Source: Stentor roeselii (lineage: Eukaryota; Ciliophora; Heterotrichea; Heterotrichida; Stentoridae). Taken from it: a stretch of DNA of 64,000 nt. The position numbers and the translations under genes were made by a program. This document shows, piece after piece, positions 26,450 to 35,330 of the stretch (positions within the stretch are counted from its first letter, which is position 1; every line of letters begins with the position of its first letter). The notes beneath the pieces were generated by a model that was not told where the DNA came from, ran no database searches, and worked only from the letters and a program-made list of their open reading frames with translations. The stretch spans positions 62,001 through 126,000 of the forward strand of contig RSEH01000123.1 in NCBI GenBank assembly GCA_006503475.1, given 5' to 3'.

Positions 26450-28075
26450 CTAAGGTTTTAGTTGGAGAGTCACCCAGTCGTTCCATTCGAAGAAGGGAAT
26501 GTTTTCTTTAGAGGCTTTTTGGTATAGGTCTTCTTGGGAAAGGTTTTTGGTCTGTTGGCCTAGTTTCATCTTTGCTGCTTGGAAGGTCTGAGTAAGGGTT
26601 ACAAGTGAAAAATACTCCTCGATTGCGGGTTTACGATCTGTTAGTTGAGAACCTCTTCGTTTTGAACTTCGAGATTTTGACTCTTCTGATAAGGTTGGAA
26701 CATTTGGAACTGTTGGAAGGATTGAAAAAGATTCACAGATGCTTTGATCTAGAGTTGATTGAATAACTTTTTTTGTGAAGAGTGATAATGAAAGAGATGG
26801 TTGACTGGATAAAGTAAAGATCAATGGAAGGACTGTAGGGGATAAGCATGTTTTGTAGGAAAATATAGACTGGCAGGATAGGGTTGGCTTATTCGGCTTT
26901 GGGGAACATGGGATTGATTCGGAGAATGAAGAAATGGAAAAAACTTTGCACTGAACAGGTTTCAAGGGATTTATTGAATAGTTCTCCATGTGGACAAGGT
27001 TTAAATTTTTTGCTTCAAATTTTTCAACTGCTTCTGGGATAATAAATATCGAGTTAACTAGTACCACTTGAAAAGAGGGTCTTTCAGTTGGGGTAATTTT
27101 TTCAAAAATTTCTCGATTTCCTTCCTTCACAGAATTTTCTGAAAAGCATTCAAAATTCTCGCAGTTAAAAACTGGATAAGTTCCTAAAGAAAACCTTTCA
27201 ACTTCTAATTCCCGACAAAAGTTAACCGGTTCAAATCTCTGAAGCCTAAGCTCACCCCTCTGCCCTTTAACAGAGAAAACAGAAATATCATTCTGATGGT
27301 GAATATCACAGACCTGCATCGAAGTGACATCAAAAATTTCACTTTCAGTGATACTAAGTCTCGATATCTGACTCATGAACTCATTCGATCTCTGCACTTC
27401 AAGGCCAGTGCCAATTTCAATGCTCATAACCGCTCCTCCAAAAGTTTGGGTCTCTTTATTATCAGCTGTTTTTCTCAACAAGAACTTAGAATACCCAGAA
27501 AGTGAGTCTTTCACTTTCTTTTCCAACATTTCAACTTTTTTCTCAGTTTCACCCAGAACAGTTTCAAGTTGTTTATTTTTTATCTTTAAAGCTTGATTCG
27601 AGGTTTCAAGGTCTCCAATTGAATTCTCATATTTCAGCTCCTGAATCACCAACTGAGCTTGAAGCTCTGAAATCAACTTTTCAGATTCATCTGAAGTACT
27701 TGATTCAGGCAAGTTGTTTAAGAATTCTTCTGAAAGCTCCTTTTTAGTTTCTGTTCTAGTTTCAAGTTCTTTTTTTAGCTCTTGGTTGGATTGTGTTAGT
27801 CTTTCCACCTCGCATTCCAGTTTCAGAATTTCTGTTTTGCTTGTGATTTTCGGAGTTGTTTCTAAGGTTTTTTCAATGAACTGCTGGGCGAGTTCGACTG
27901 CGACAAGACAGTCTTTTTTGAAATGGAAAATATCGTTTTTTAGGTCTGAAACGAAGGAGTCTGAGAGGGTTTCAGGGGTTTCTCTGAAGTAGTCCTGGCA
28001 CTTGTGTTTGATTTTTTCGATTAGTCTCATTGAAATGTTGGGGTCTTCAGCTCTGGGACGAACATGAATGTTCAT
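26450..28075 (-). CDS. coiled-coil protein of unknown function
   Basis: From the ATG at 28073-28075 the protein has 541 residues, starting MNIHVRPRAEDPNISMRLIEKIK. A coiled coil spans about 80-190 (TSKTEILKLECEVERLTQSNQELKKELETRTETKKELSEEF and later LETSNQALKIKNKQLETVLGETEKKVEMLEKKV). The second half is Ser/Pro/Phe-rich and probably disordered, ending in a helical region. An upstream TTG in frame would add three residues and is not a credible eukaryotic start. No family recognised; a structural or scaffold role is plausible. It starts about 165 bp from the divergent J-domain gene and lies 20 bp downstream of the start of the RNF10-like gene's neighbour strand. Confidence 0.6.
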   Translation of the reverse strand: MNIHVRPRAEDPNISMRLIEKIKHKCQDYFRETPETLSDSFVSDLKNDIFHFKKDCLVAVELAQQFIEKTLETTPKITSKTEILKLECEVERLTQSNQELKKELETRTETKKELSEEFLNNLPESSTSDESEKLISELQAQLVIQELKYENSIGDLETSNQALKIKNKQLETVLGETEKKVEMLEKKVKDSLSGYSKFLLRKTADNKETQTFGGAVMSIEIGTGLEVQRSNEFMSQISRLSITESEIFDVTSMQVCDIHHQNDISVFSVKGQRGELRLQRFEPVNFCRELEVERFSLGTYPVFNCENFECFSENSVKEGNREIFEKITPTERPSFQVVLVNSIFIIPEAVEKFEAKNLNLVHMENYSINPLKPVQCKVFSISSFSESIPCSPKPNKPTLSCQSIFSYKTCLSPTVLPLIFTLSSQPSLSLSLFTKKVIQSTLDQSICESFSILPTVPNVPTLSEESKSRSSKRRGSQLTDRKPAIEEYFSLVTLTQTFQAAKMKLGQQTKNLSQEDLYQKASKENIPFFEWNDWVTLQLKP

Positions 28076-28240
28076 TTTTAACAAGGTTAAGATTAAAGCA
28101 GTTTTGAATAGAATGATTAAAACTTTAAGTCATCGAATATTCATTTTCCTTTCTAAAGTAAATTATTATGAGAGATGAGAACTTTCTGGTCTTCTAGAAA
28201 TTTCCAATATGGTTAAAATTTTCAAAAGACCTTACAAATA

Positions 28241-28603
28241 ATGACTGACTTCTACGAGTTACTTGATATTCCTTTTACTTCAGATGAAGGACTCATTCGA
28301 AAGGCTTATTATAAGCTTGCTAAACTTTGGCATCCTGATAAGAACTCTGATAAGTTAGCTTGTTCTAAATTTCATGAAATTTCTCTGGCGTACAAAACTT
28401 TATCGAATGCCCAGACGAGAAAAGTTTATGATATTCAACTTTTTCTGGACTCGAAAGGAGTTTTTTCTGCTAGGAAAAAGCCTCATACGGAGATAAAAAC
28501 GAGTTTTGACTCCAAAAGTACATTCGATTATATATATAACCTTTTTAAAAGAAGTGAACAGTCTGACTTCGAAATCAGGAAAAAGAGGCCGAGGAATAAC
28601 TGA
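28241..28603 (+). CDS. small J-domain (DnaJ-type) co-chaperone
   Basis: A 120-residue protein whose N-terminal two thirds are a J-domain: DFYELLDIPFTSDEGLIRKAYYKLAKLWHPDKNSDKLACSKFHEISLAYKTLSNAQTRKVYD. Helix II, the HPD loop (about 30-32) and helix III are all present. J-domains stimulate Hsp70 ATPase. The tail, to KKRPRNN, is basic and has no Gly/Phe region or zinc finger, so it is a class C type. The tail SDFEIRKKRPRNN may be nuclear-targeting, but this is weak. The function beyond co-chaperoning is unknown. Confidence 0.9.
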   Translation: MTDFYELLDIPFTSDEGLIRKAYYKLAKLWHPDKNSDKLACSKFHEISLAYKTLSNAQTRKVYDIQLFLDSKGVFSARKKPHTEIKTSFDSKSTFDYIYNLFKRSEQSDFEIRKKRPRNN

Positions 28604-29257
28604 TTTTTTTTAACTCAAGTCTTTAATTAATCCTATTATTGGTTTAAATTTATTTATTAACATTTGCTAGAAATTATTATAGTGAATTTTATTGTATTTT
28701 TGGTTGATTGTTGAATAAAGTAGTCTTTTTGATATTGCTGATTTCTGATAAAAAGGAATTAGATGTTAGATTAATGATTTTATGTGCTGAGTGTGTTAAT
28801 TTTTAGGATGATTAATACTGTATTATCTTGTAGTTAATTATTGGAATTATATCATTTTTGAAATTTTAAAATTATGTAGTGATACTCATACTTCTAGGTT
28901 TTTGTGCAAATAATTTAGGCTGTATGTCGTGGATTAGTATGCAAAGGCCAGGATTTTATGAAAATAAAATTCTTTTAGCAACTTTTTACATACTTAGAAT
29001 ATTCATGAATATCTTCCTGCACCTTAATTTTGAGTTCATCATCAAGACTGTAGTAGAAGTTATCATTTCTATTCATTAATATTTTTTTTACTTAATATTT
29101 TTAAGGCTCAATACATTTTTTGTAATCTTCATTCTCCGAGATTCAACAGTGTAAAATGATATCAACTCCTTCATATACCCAATCAAACTCATTCAATTAA
29201 AATCCAAAAATAAATAATCATTAAAAAATCCATTCTAAATCCAAACTAACCAATTAA
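28604..29257. other. AT-rich intergenic region
   Basis: About 650 bp between the J-domain stop and the 14-3-3 stop, where two genes converge. Very AT-rich. A 66-codon hydrophobic frame from 28879 begins with GTG, not ATG; its first internal ATG leaves about 50 codons. No gene, RNA or repeat can be supported. Confidence 0.6.
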
Positions 29258-30001
29258 CTAATTCTCACCTTCAGAAGTCCACAAAGACAAATTGTCTCTA
29301 ATAAGTTGAAGAATCATAGTCGAGTCCTTATAAGCAGTTTCATCAGTCAAATTCTCCAAGTTCTGAATAGCATCATCAAAAGCCTTCTGTGCCATAGTGC
29401 AAGCTTCATTCTGCATCTGCATAATTTCATAGTTAAAAACTGAGAAATTAAGTGCAAGTCCAAGTCGAGTAGGATGAGTCGAATCCAAATCACTGACAGC
29501 TTTATCATAAGCTTGTTGATAGCATTCCTGTGCACTTTTACTACTTTCTTCCTTATACTGTCCTTGTGCAAACTCACAGATGTACCTATGGTAATCTCCT
29601 TTCATCTTCAAGAAGAAGACTTTTCCTTCTGAGTCGTTCGTGTGAGGAAGAAGGTCCGAGTCGATAAGTCTCAGAATTTCTCTGCAAAAGCTTCGAAGCT
29701 CGCTTTCGACTTTTTCTTTGTAAGTCGCTGCTCGACGCTTGTTCTCATCGTTTCCTCGTCGGGACTCTTTGGATTCTATCGAGTTCAGCACCCGCCAGGC
29801 CGTGCGTCGGTTGCCCACCACGTTTTTGTAGGCCACTGACAGGATGTTACGCTCTTCGACTGACAACTCGCTGTGCTCTTTGCTGATAAAGGCACGCACG
29901 AACTCTATCATCTCCTCGTATCGCTCGGATTGCTCGGACATTCGGCATAATAGCAAAAGTTCAGCTTTTGAGAGAGAACTCAAGTCTGATAACTTCACCA
30001 T
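29258..30001 (-). CDS. 14-3-3 protein
   Basis: A 247-residue all-helical adaptor that binds phosphoserine or phosphothreonine peptides as a dimer. The diagnostic segments are present: ERYEEMIEFVRAFI, LSVEERNILSVAYKNVVGNRRTAWRVLNSIE (14-3-3 signature 1, with the conserved Lys and Arg of the groove), KVFFLKMKGDYHRYICEF, and GLALNFSVFNYEIMQMQNEACTMAQKAFDDAI with TAYKDSTMILQLIRDNLSLWTSEGEN at the end. Length fits. The upstream tract (30002-30180) is strongly G/T-rich on the plus strand, so the sense strand is C/A-rich. This fits a highly expressed cytosolic gene, given similar tracts before RPL23A and NFS1. Confidence 0.97.
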   Translation of the reverse strand: MVKLSDLSSLSKAELLLLCRMSEQSERYEEMIEFVRAFISKEHSELSVEERNILSVAYKNVVGNRRTAWRVLNSIESKESRRGNDENKRRAATYKEKVESELRSFCREILRLIDSDLLPHTNDSEGKVFFLKMKGDYHRYICEFAQGQYKEESSKSAQECYQQAYDKAVSDLDSTHPTRLGLALNFSVFNYEIMQMQNEACTMAQKAFDDAIQNLENLTDETAYKDSTMILQLIRDNLSLWTSEGEN

Positions 30002-30347
30002 TATTAAGGGTCATTGGTTTAGAGAATTTTTTTTAGGGTTGGATGGAGTTTTTGGGGTTTTTTTTAGGATGAAGGGGTTTAAGAGAAGTTTTTTTAGGGT
30101 TTAAGAGAGTTTTTTTGGATTTTTTAGGGTTTTGGGGAAAGATAATTTTTTTTGGTGTGTGAGGGGAAATTTTGAGAATTTTAACGTTGCATACCTTAAT
30201 AAGTTGTACAAATAAAATAAAGATCCATATATTAGCACCTTTCTCATTCAGTTCACAAGTTTCAAGAGATTATCATTTGAATTCAAAGAGACATAAAAAA
30301 TAAGACCCATCTTTAAAACTTATACCAATTATTAAATTCATTATTTT
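30002..30347. promoter_or_regulatory. G/T-rich tract upstream of 14-3-3
   Basis: About 180 bp with repeated ttttttaggg and tttttggggtt-like words on the plus strand (sense strand CCCTAAAA-like). Interpreted as the 14-3-3 upstream region. The words recall telomere repeats but are irregular and do not form a tandem array. The remaining DNA to 30347 is AT-rich and empty. Confidence 0.4.
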
Positions 30348-30689
30348 TCAACTTTTCTTCAAATAGCTGTGATCAGGTCTGCATATTCTAGGTGAATTAA
30401 GGATTGAAAGATAGCTCACAATATTCCCTTGTTTTTTTGAAATGCTAGGCAAAGGAACTGAAAGTTCTCTGATTCTAATTGGTCTAGATCCATGATATCC
30501 ACTAATAAGCTTAGGTAATTTTTTGCTTTGAGACTTTCGAGTTGTTATTTCTTCGAATATTTGATGAACATGAGCGAGTGAGCTTTTTCCGATTGTTAAA
30601 GAATCGTCATTTACTTCACATATTTCAGGGATCAAGCCTTGACTTTTATACCAGCTTAAGTCTTTGATTTGATAAAATTTGTTGTTCAT
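30348..30689 (-). CDS. small protein of unknown function
   Basis: From ATG 30687-30689 the protein has 113 residues, MNNKFYQIKDLSWYKSQGLIPEICEVNDDSLTIGKSSLAHVHQIFEEIT..., ending basic (NSPRICRPDHSYLKKS). An in-frame upstream GTG at 30704 is not a plausible start. No domain recognised; Lys/Ser-rich centre KSQSKKLPKLISGYHGSRPIRIRELSVPLPSISKKQG. It is divergent from the SSX2IP-like gene with 61 bp between starts. Confidence 0.45.
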   Translation of the reverse strand: MNNKFYQIKDLSWYKSQGLIPEICEVNDDSLTIGKSSLAHVHQIFEEITTRKSQSKKLPKLISGYHGSRPIRIRELSVPLPSISKKQGNIVSYLSILNSPRICRPDHSYLKKS

Positions 30690-30750
30690 TAATAATATCA
30701 GCACTTTGATTACTTTGAGCTGTCAGATTGGGTAGGTCATTTAAATAAAT

Positions 30751-32187
30751 ATGAACACTCGAAAGGACCCACTTGAGAATTATCTTGATTCTTCAACACG
30801 TCTCAACTTTTCAAACTTTCCAGGCAACGAAGAAGAGCCTCCAAATGAGATCCCAACGCAAGCCTTAACAAACTCTCTAAAACACATAACAAGTACTTTA
30901 ATCTCATTCGGTTTCCCGCCACTAGGAAACCTTCTTTCCCCAGATCATTCCGAAGTTCAAAAGACAATAACCTGCATCTATTCCCTTCTCCAGCAGCGTC
31001 AAAAAGACATGAACTTCCGAAGTGAAGTATCAGACAAGTTACGTTCCCTGGAATCAGAGAAGTCAAAGCTTCAAACCCAATTAGAAAAATCCCAAGAATC
31101 AAAAACAAGTCTCGAGTCAGAATTAGGAAAACTTCAAAATTCAATAAAAAACCTAACTTCTAAATCAAAACAAGAAAAAGACAAACTTCTCTCAGAACGT
31201 GACGAGTTAAAGCGAGAAAACATCAAACTTTCCAACAAAGAAAGCCAATGTCTTCACGAACTAAAGAAAAAAGACGCGGCTTATGCGAAACTTCAAGACC
31301 AGCTACGTAAGACCCTAGGTGAAAAAGACCTGCCGATAAGAAATTCAATTGAAATAACTGGACCACTTCATACAACAGGTCCTTCTCTCTTCGGCAAAAA
31401 CGGAGATTCCGAATTTTCTTACATGATAAGTCGCGGCTTTGAAGAAAACCAAAACGCCTTGTTACTTGAAAATAAAGAACTTAGAACTTCTCTTGACCTT
31501 CTTCAAAATGAACTGCTGGACATGCTTCATCAACGAAAAGAAGCTTTTCAGAAAAGGTACTCAGCTGAACTAGGCGATGAAGTCCCTGACTTCTCTGAAT
31601 TCAAAATCGCGCCGTTGAAAAAAGACTTGTTTAACCTTCCTTATCAAGGCCTTTCTGAAGAAGTTGTGAAAACTTTTCAAGAAAATATGAGAGTCTATCA
31701 AAGGTTCCTCGACAAGGCTGATGAAGTCGCACTTGAAGTAGACGGTGAAGGAGAAGACCAGCTGGGAAAGATCAAATGCGTCGCTGACTTAAAAGAACTC
31801 TTGAGTAAGAATTACTTAGAAAATTACAGAGTTTTATTAAAAAACCAGGAAATAATGATGCAAAATTCAGTTCTAGGAAGTAAGACAAAAGCTCCTGACT
31901 CAGTTGGACTTCATGCTTCTAGACTTAAAGTCATCAGTGACAATGAAATCGAAAAAGCAAATCGATTTCTTCAGGATGAGTTCAAAAAACTTGAAGCAAA
32001 ACAACAGGAAATTGAAGAACATCGCGTTTTTGTCTCTGAAACCGCGCATCGGCTTGATGAGGAAAAAATTTTAGTATCGGTAAAAGTTAAGTAGCAACAA
32101 AGGGAGCACCTGCTTGATGAAAGGGCTCGATGGGAACTAGCCTTGCAAACTGCTTGTAAACTCAATAAGGAAATCATTGATGAATAG
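30751..32187 (+). CDS. SSX2IP: SSX2IP/ADIP-like coiled-coil protein
   Basis: Two exons (30751-32079, 32095-32187) give 473 residues. The N-terminal block ALTNSLKHITSTLISFGFPPLGNLL followed by EVQKTITCIYSLLQQRQKDMNFRSEVSDKLRSLESEKSKL matches the ADIP domain (afadin/alpha-actinin-binding, SSX2IP, yeast and protist Msd1-like proteins). Long coiled coils follow, with ELKKKDAAYAKLQDQLRKTLGEKD, the ADIP-typical KKExxxxKLKxxL segment. Members localise to centriolar satellites or spindle poles and anchor microtubules, and support ciliary basal-body function. The last exon (QQREHLLDERARWELALQTACKLNKEIIDE) contains a helical tail. It abuts the next gene's stop at 32188 with no spacer. Confidence 0.78.
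32080..32094 (+). other. 15-nt intron of the SSX2IP-like gene
   Basis: GTAAAAGTTAAGTAG, phase 0, ending in in-frame TAG. Removal joins ILVS to QQREHLLDERARW, extending the coiled coil by 31 codons. Confidence 0.88.
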
Positions 32188-33024
32188 TTAATTAATGAAG
32201 TTATACGATTTACAATGAAATGAAGGCAACTCGAATTGGATTGTCGCGTTTGGATAACCTGATAAGTTGCAGAAAGAACGAATTCCTTTTAGAACTGAAG
32301 GGTCAGTCGCTTTCACGTGGAAGGAAAGGTTCATTGTCTTACCCACGGCCCATTGATGAAAATTATGAACATCACAAACACCTTCAAGTGCCTTAATCCT
32401 TCTTTCTAACTCATTTCCTGATTCGTCATTAGAAAATTCCATCAATTCCATTATCGAGTCTTTAGTTTCAAGTAATGCCAGGGCACAAATAATAAGAGAT
32501 TCTAAAACAACTAGATAAAGTCTGATGTTTAAAGGACAGAGACATAAAACATGACTCACACTGCTCCACATCAAGAAGATTTTAATGAGGCCTGAAAATT
32601 TGACGTAGATTAAAAGTTGGAATAAGTTTATCAGCAGGACTATTGAATGGAGAACTATTGATGACTCTGAAGGCCTGATAATCAACTCTAGGTGAAGGTC
32701 GTTTATCATGAGGAAAATCAGCAAAATTGCTGAAAATAGTGATGATAATGATTTTGATCTACCCCAGCCGAATGAGTACTTTTTCGAAGGTTTTCGAAAT
32801 AAAAGAAGGGATGAAGCTAGTTCGAATAGAATTGAGAAGAAAATTCCTGTTTCCTGGATGTAGATTGATTGGAAGTACAGGTGAATTATGGTGGATAGCA
32901 CAGATAGCAAAAGAAGAAGGGATAATGTTTTTACTTGCTTTGAGTCACCTGATGGAGAGATGATGACTAAGTCTCTAGCAGTGGGAGAAAGAATTTCTAA
33001 TTGGATATCAGACCTAGCTTCCAT
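32188..33024 (-). CDS. CDF/ZnT-like membrane protein lacking metal-site residues
   Basis: This 278-residue protein has six membrane segments and a cytosolic tail like cation diffusion facilitators. Recognisable parts are KYSFGWGRSKSLSSLFSAILLIF (CDF: yxxGWxRxExLxxLxxA) and the C-terminal domain LEGVCDVHNFHQWAVGKTMNLSFHVKATD (CDF: l.gV.dvHdlHiW.ig....l..Hv). The TM2 and TM5 metal sites, normally HxxxD or DxxxD in each, read SILFELASSLLL and SSVSHVLCLCPLN, so at most one ligand per site remains. Metal transport looks unlikely unless other residues substitute. It may form heterodimers, as human ZnT6 or ZnT9-type proteins do. The gene is convergent and contiguous with the preceding one. Confidence 0.75.
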   Translation of the reverse strand: MEARSDIQLEILSPTARDLVIISPSGDSKQVKTLSLLLLLSVLSTIIHLYFQSIYIQETGIFFSILFELASSLLLFRKPSKKYSFGWGRSKSLSSLFSAILLIFLMINDLHLELIIRPSESSIVLHSIVLLINLFQLLIYVKFSGLIKIFLMWSSVSHVLCLCPLNIRLYLVVLESLIICALALLETKDSIMELMEFSNDESGNELERRIKALEGVCDVHNFHQWAVGKTMNLSFHVKATDPSVLKGIRSFCNLSGYPNATIQFELPSFHCKSYNFIN

Positions 33025-34226
33025 CTTGTATTCTAAAAGTATGAAGAAATTTAAATCAACAAGTTTAGTTCGGTGCTTGTCATGATCTTTCTTTGATTTA
33101 AACGAAAAAAATCACTTTGTAAGGATTTAGAAATAAATTATATGATTATGAGAAATACTTCTTTTTACCTCATTAAATTATTTTATTTATTTTAACTCTT
33201 TATAAGTTTTATGTAAGGTAATGAATTCAATTTTAAATCTAGTGCAAACAGCTGAAAGTCTTTAGTGTTTGGACTCCTCAGGGTAACCAAGTGATAATTA
33301 TCCAATATAAAGCTTCTAAGGTATCAGCTCTCTCTTGATTTTCAGGAAAGTCATACATATGAATCTACACAATAATCCCAAGTATTCAGTGCTTTCGCAA
33401 TTAAATGATTCTATGCAATTACTAAAACTCTTAATGAAATAAACAATAATCAGATAATTATTTGAGAAACATTTGGATAAAATTTTTAAGTGAACTTTAT
33501 TGACAGTCTATCATTGCGGCTGTAGCATGTAAAGGACATCCGACCTATGAATTATCAGCGGCCTTATTATCACTTTGAGCTTCTACAGTTTCCTGAGATC
33601 AGCAGCCAAAACTTTAGAGTGATTCACAAAGTTTCTCTGGATATTAATAATCTTCGAATGGTTTATCGATAGGATATGCTCTGTGGTAGTCTTAAACCTG
33701 GGAATCTCTTCAAAATTTCAGGGCTTATGTTGATTGTTCCTCTTAATTTTTGAAATAATATTTTGAAAGCATTCATATATTAATCTACTTGTCAATAATC
33801 ACTTGATTAATAAAGGAAGAATTCCTCTCTGCTTAAATTTTCAACGCCTCTTGGGATAGGCTGAATAAGATGTGATTGAATTTGATTCAGGGTTAATTTA
33901 CCTATTTTTTAAACCAAGCAAGGATAAACTTTGATATTTATAAGAATCTGATTCTTCCTACTACAAAGACGGTCCTCTGTGAGACCCTGGGCTGACAATA
34001 CTTCCAAAACTTCTACTCTACAGACTTGAGATAGAAGAACCTAAACCTAATAAGCGACAAAAATAAATAATTAATATTCTTAAAATTTCAGTCAACTCTA
34101 ATTGTGTAAAAATTCTACTTTTTCTATTCACATCTTCAATCTAACCGAAAGTAAATCAAACATCAAAGAGAATCCTTCATTCCTTCCTTCTTCTTCAATA
34201 TCATTAAAATCCATTCAATATAATAT
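33025..34226. other. intergenic region with short degraded-looking open frames
   Basis: About 1.2 kb between the CDF-like start and the RING-gene stop. It is mostly AT-rich, with two stretches of more balanced composition. On the plus strand, 33547-33672 reads as 41 codons (MNYQRPYYHFELLQF, PEISSQNFRVIHKVSLDINN) then TAG, and the same frame stays open to a TGA at 33751. On the minus strand, about 33930-34040, another stretch is open. The text resembles ciliate repeat proteins (Kelch-like), but I cannot assign it. These may be remnants of a decayed gene. Confidence 0.4.
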
Positions 34227-35330
34227 CTACCTATTATATTCCTTTAAATTATATTTGCATAAAGGACAAACCACACTATTCTTCAACCAAGTCTTAATAC
34301 ATTCCTTGTCAAAACAATGTTCACACGGTAATCTAATAACTTCAGCACCATTCACAAAGTCTTCATAACAAATCGTGCAGTTGTCATTCAACAATTTCAA
34401 TGAAGAAGAATACGAAAACTTATCAAAAGCGTTAATTTCTTCTTCTTCCATATGAGGCTGAGGGCACAGTTCAGTAAGTATCCGAATGATAAGCAGCGCT
34501 GTTGTATCATCTCCTGCAGCGATCGAGTCCAGTAGTTGTAAGTTCAAAAAGAGCAAATCCATTGGGTTTAATTGTCGAATTTGAATTACTTCTGGATTTG
34601 CATTTTCTAAATCGTTTTCAGGGGGGTTTAAAACCAGTGGAGGAGGAGGAGGAATACGAAGTTGAACCTCTGAACTAGATGAGGATATTTGGGGAAGGTA
34701 GGGAAGTGGAGGCGGAAGCACTACTCGACTTTCTCTTCTTCTTATTGAGTTCCTTCTCATTGAGGTTGATATCTCGTCGTAGATTTCTTCGAAATCTCCA
34801 CGGATTGACCCTCGTTCTATGTCGAAGACTAGAGGACTGTTGTTTGATCCTGGGTGGATACTGAATCTTAGACGAGAGGGGTCTTCACGGTCAATAATCA
34901 ACTCAGGTTCAACTCTCTGTTCCCTTTTATTTTCCTCAATCGGCCTCTCAGCCCTAAACTTTTGAATCCCTTCAATAGCATTATTGAGATCCCAGAAATT
35001 CTGAATACAATAATCTATATAATCCTGTCTGAATCCCATATCCATAAGATTCCTAATCAGTTCCGGTTTTCTAATCTGATAATCTTTATAAAAGTGAATA
35101 GCTTTATCCTCAGAATCAAAACGATCGCCTAACACATTAGCAGCTTCTTTCGGAATACCTGAGTCAATAAGTTTCTTTTTGATCGTTTTGCAGCCCATTG
35201 AGTTCAAAGTTTCCAGGGCGGATTCAAAGGTTTTATGAGTTTTTAACACTTCTTTGATAGAGACTGGGTCGTAACCCAGAAATTCGAGTTGTTTAAATAG
35301 TTTCGACTGGCTTCTGAAAAATGAAAACAT
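34227..35330 (-). CDS. UBA-like / RING E3 ubiquitin ligase
   Basis: A 367-residue protein. The N-terminal 130 residues hold repeated three-helix modules with UBA-like motifs: LFKQLEFLGYDPVSIKEVLKTHKTFESALETLNSMG, and LIRNLMDMGFRQDYIDYCIQNFWDLNNAIEGIQKF. A proline-rich stretch (RIPPPPPLVLNPP and VLPPPLPYLPQ) follows at about 210-240. The C-terminal RING (about 318-358) is CTICYEDF...LPCEHCFDKECIKTWLKNSVVCPLCKYN. Seven zinc ligands are clear, but the usual His or Cys between the CxH pair and the next Cys is Asp (CEHCFDKEC). The protein is predicted to bind ubiquitin and transfer it. The upstream 300 bp are purine-rich on the plus strand and hold a 67-bp duplication. Confidence 0.85.
   Translation of the reverse strand: MFSFFRSQSKLFKQLEFLGYDPVSIKEVLKTHKTFESALETLNSMGCKTIKKKLIDSGIPKEAANVLGDRFDSEDKAIHFYKDYQIRKPELIRNLMDMGFRQDYIDYCIQNFWDLNNAIEGIQKFRAERPIEENKREQRVEPELIIDREDPSRLRFSIHPGSNNSPLVFDIERGSIRGDFEEIYDEISTSMRRNSIRRRESRVVLPPPLPYLPQISSSSSEVQLRIPPPPPLVLNPPENDLENANPEVIQIRQLNPMDLLFLNLQLLDSIAAGDDTTALLIIRILTELCPQPHMEEEEINAFDKFSYSSSLKLLNDNCTICYEDFVNGAEVIRLPCEHCFDKECIKTWLKNSVVCPLCKYNLKEYNR

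Noticed and set aside
28879-29079. 66-codon hydrophobic frame
   Set aside because: Begins with GTG, no ATG start of useful length, AT-rich, no similarity.
30030-30180. Telomere-like TTTTTAGGG words
   Set aside because: Irregular spacing and no tandem array; similar words occur upstream of NFS1, so this is base composition.
33960-34000. Small hairpin ggtcctctgtgagacc as a possible structured RNA
   Set aside because: Short, imperfect, no match to any RNA family I know.
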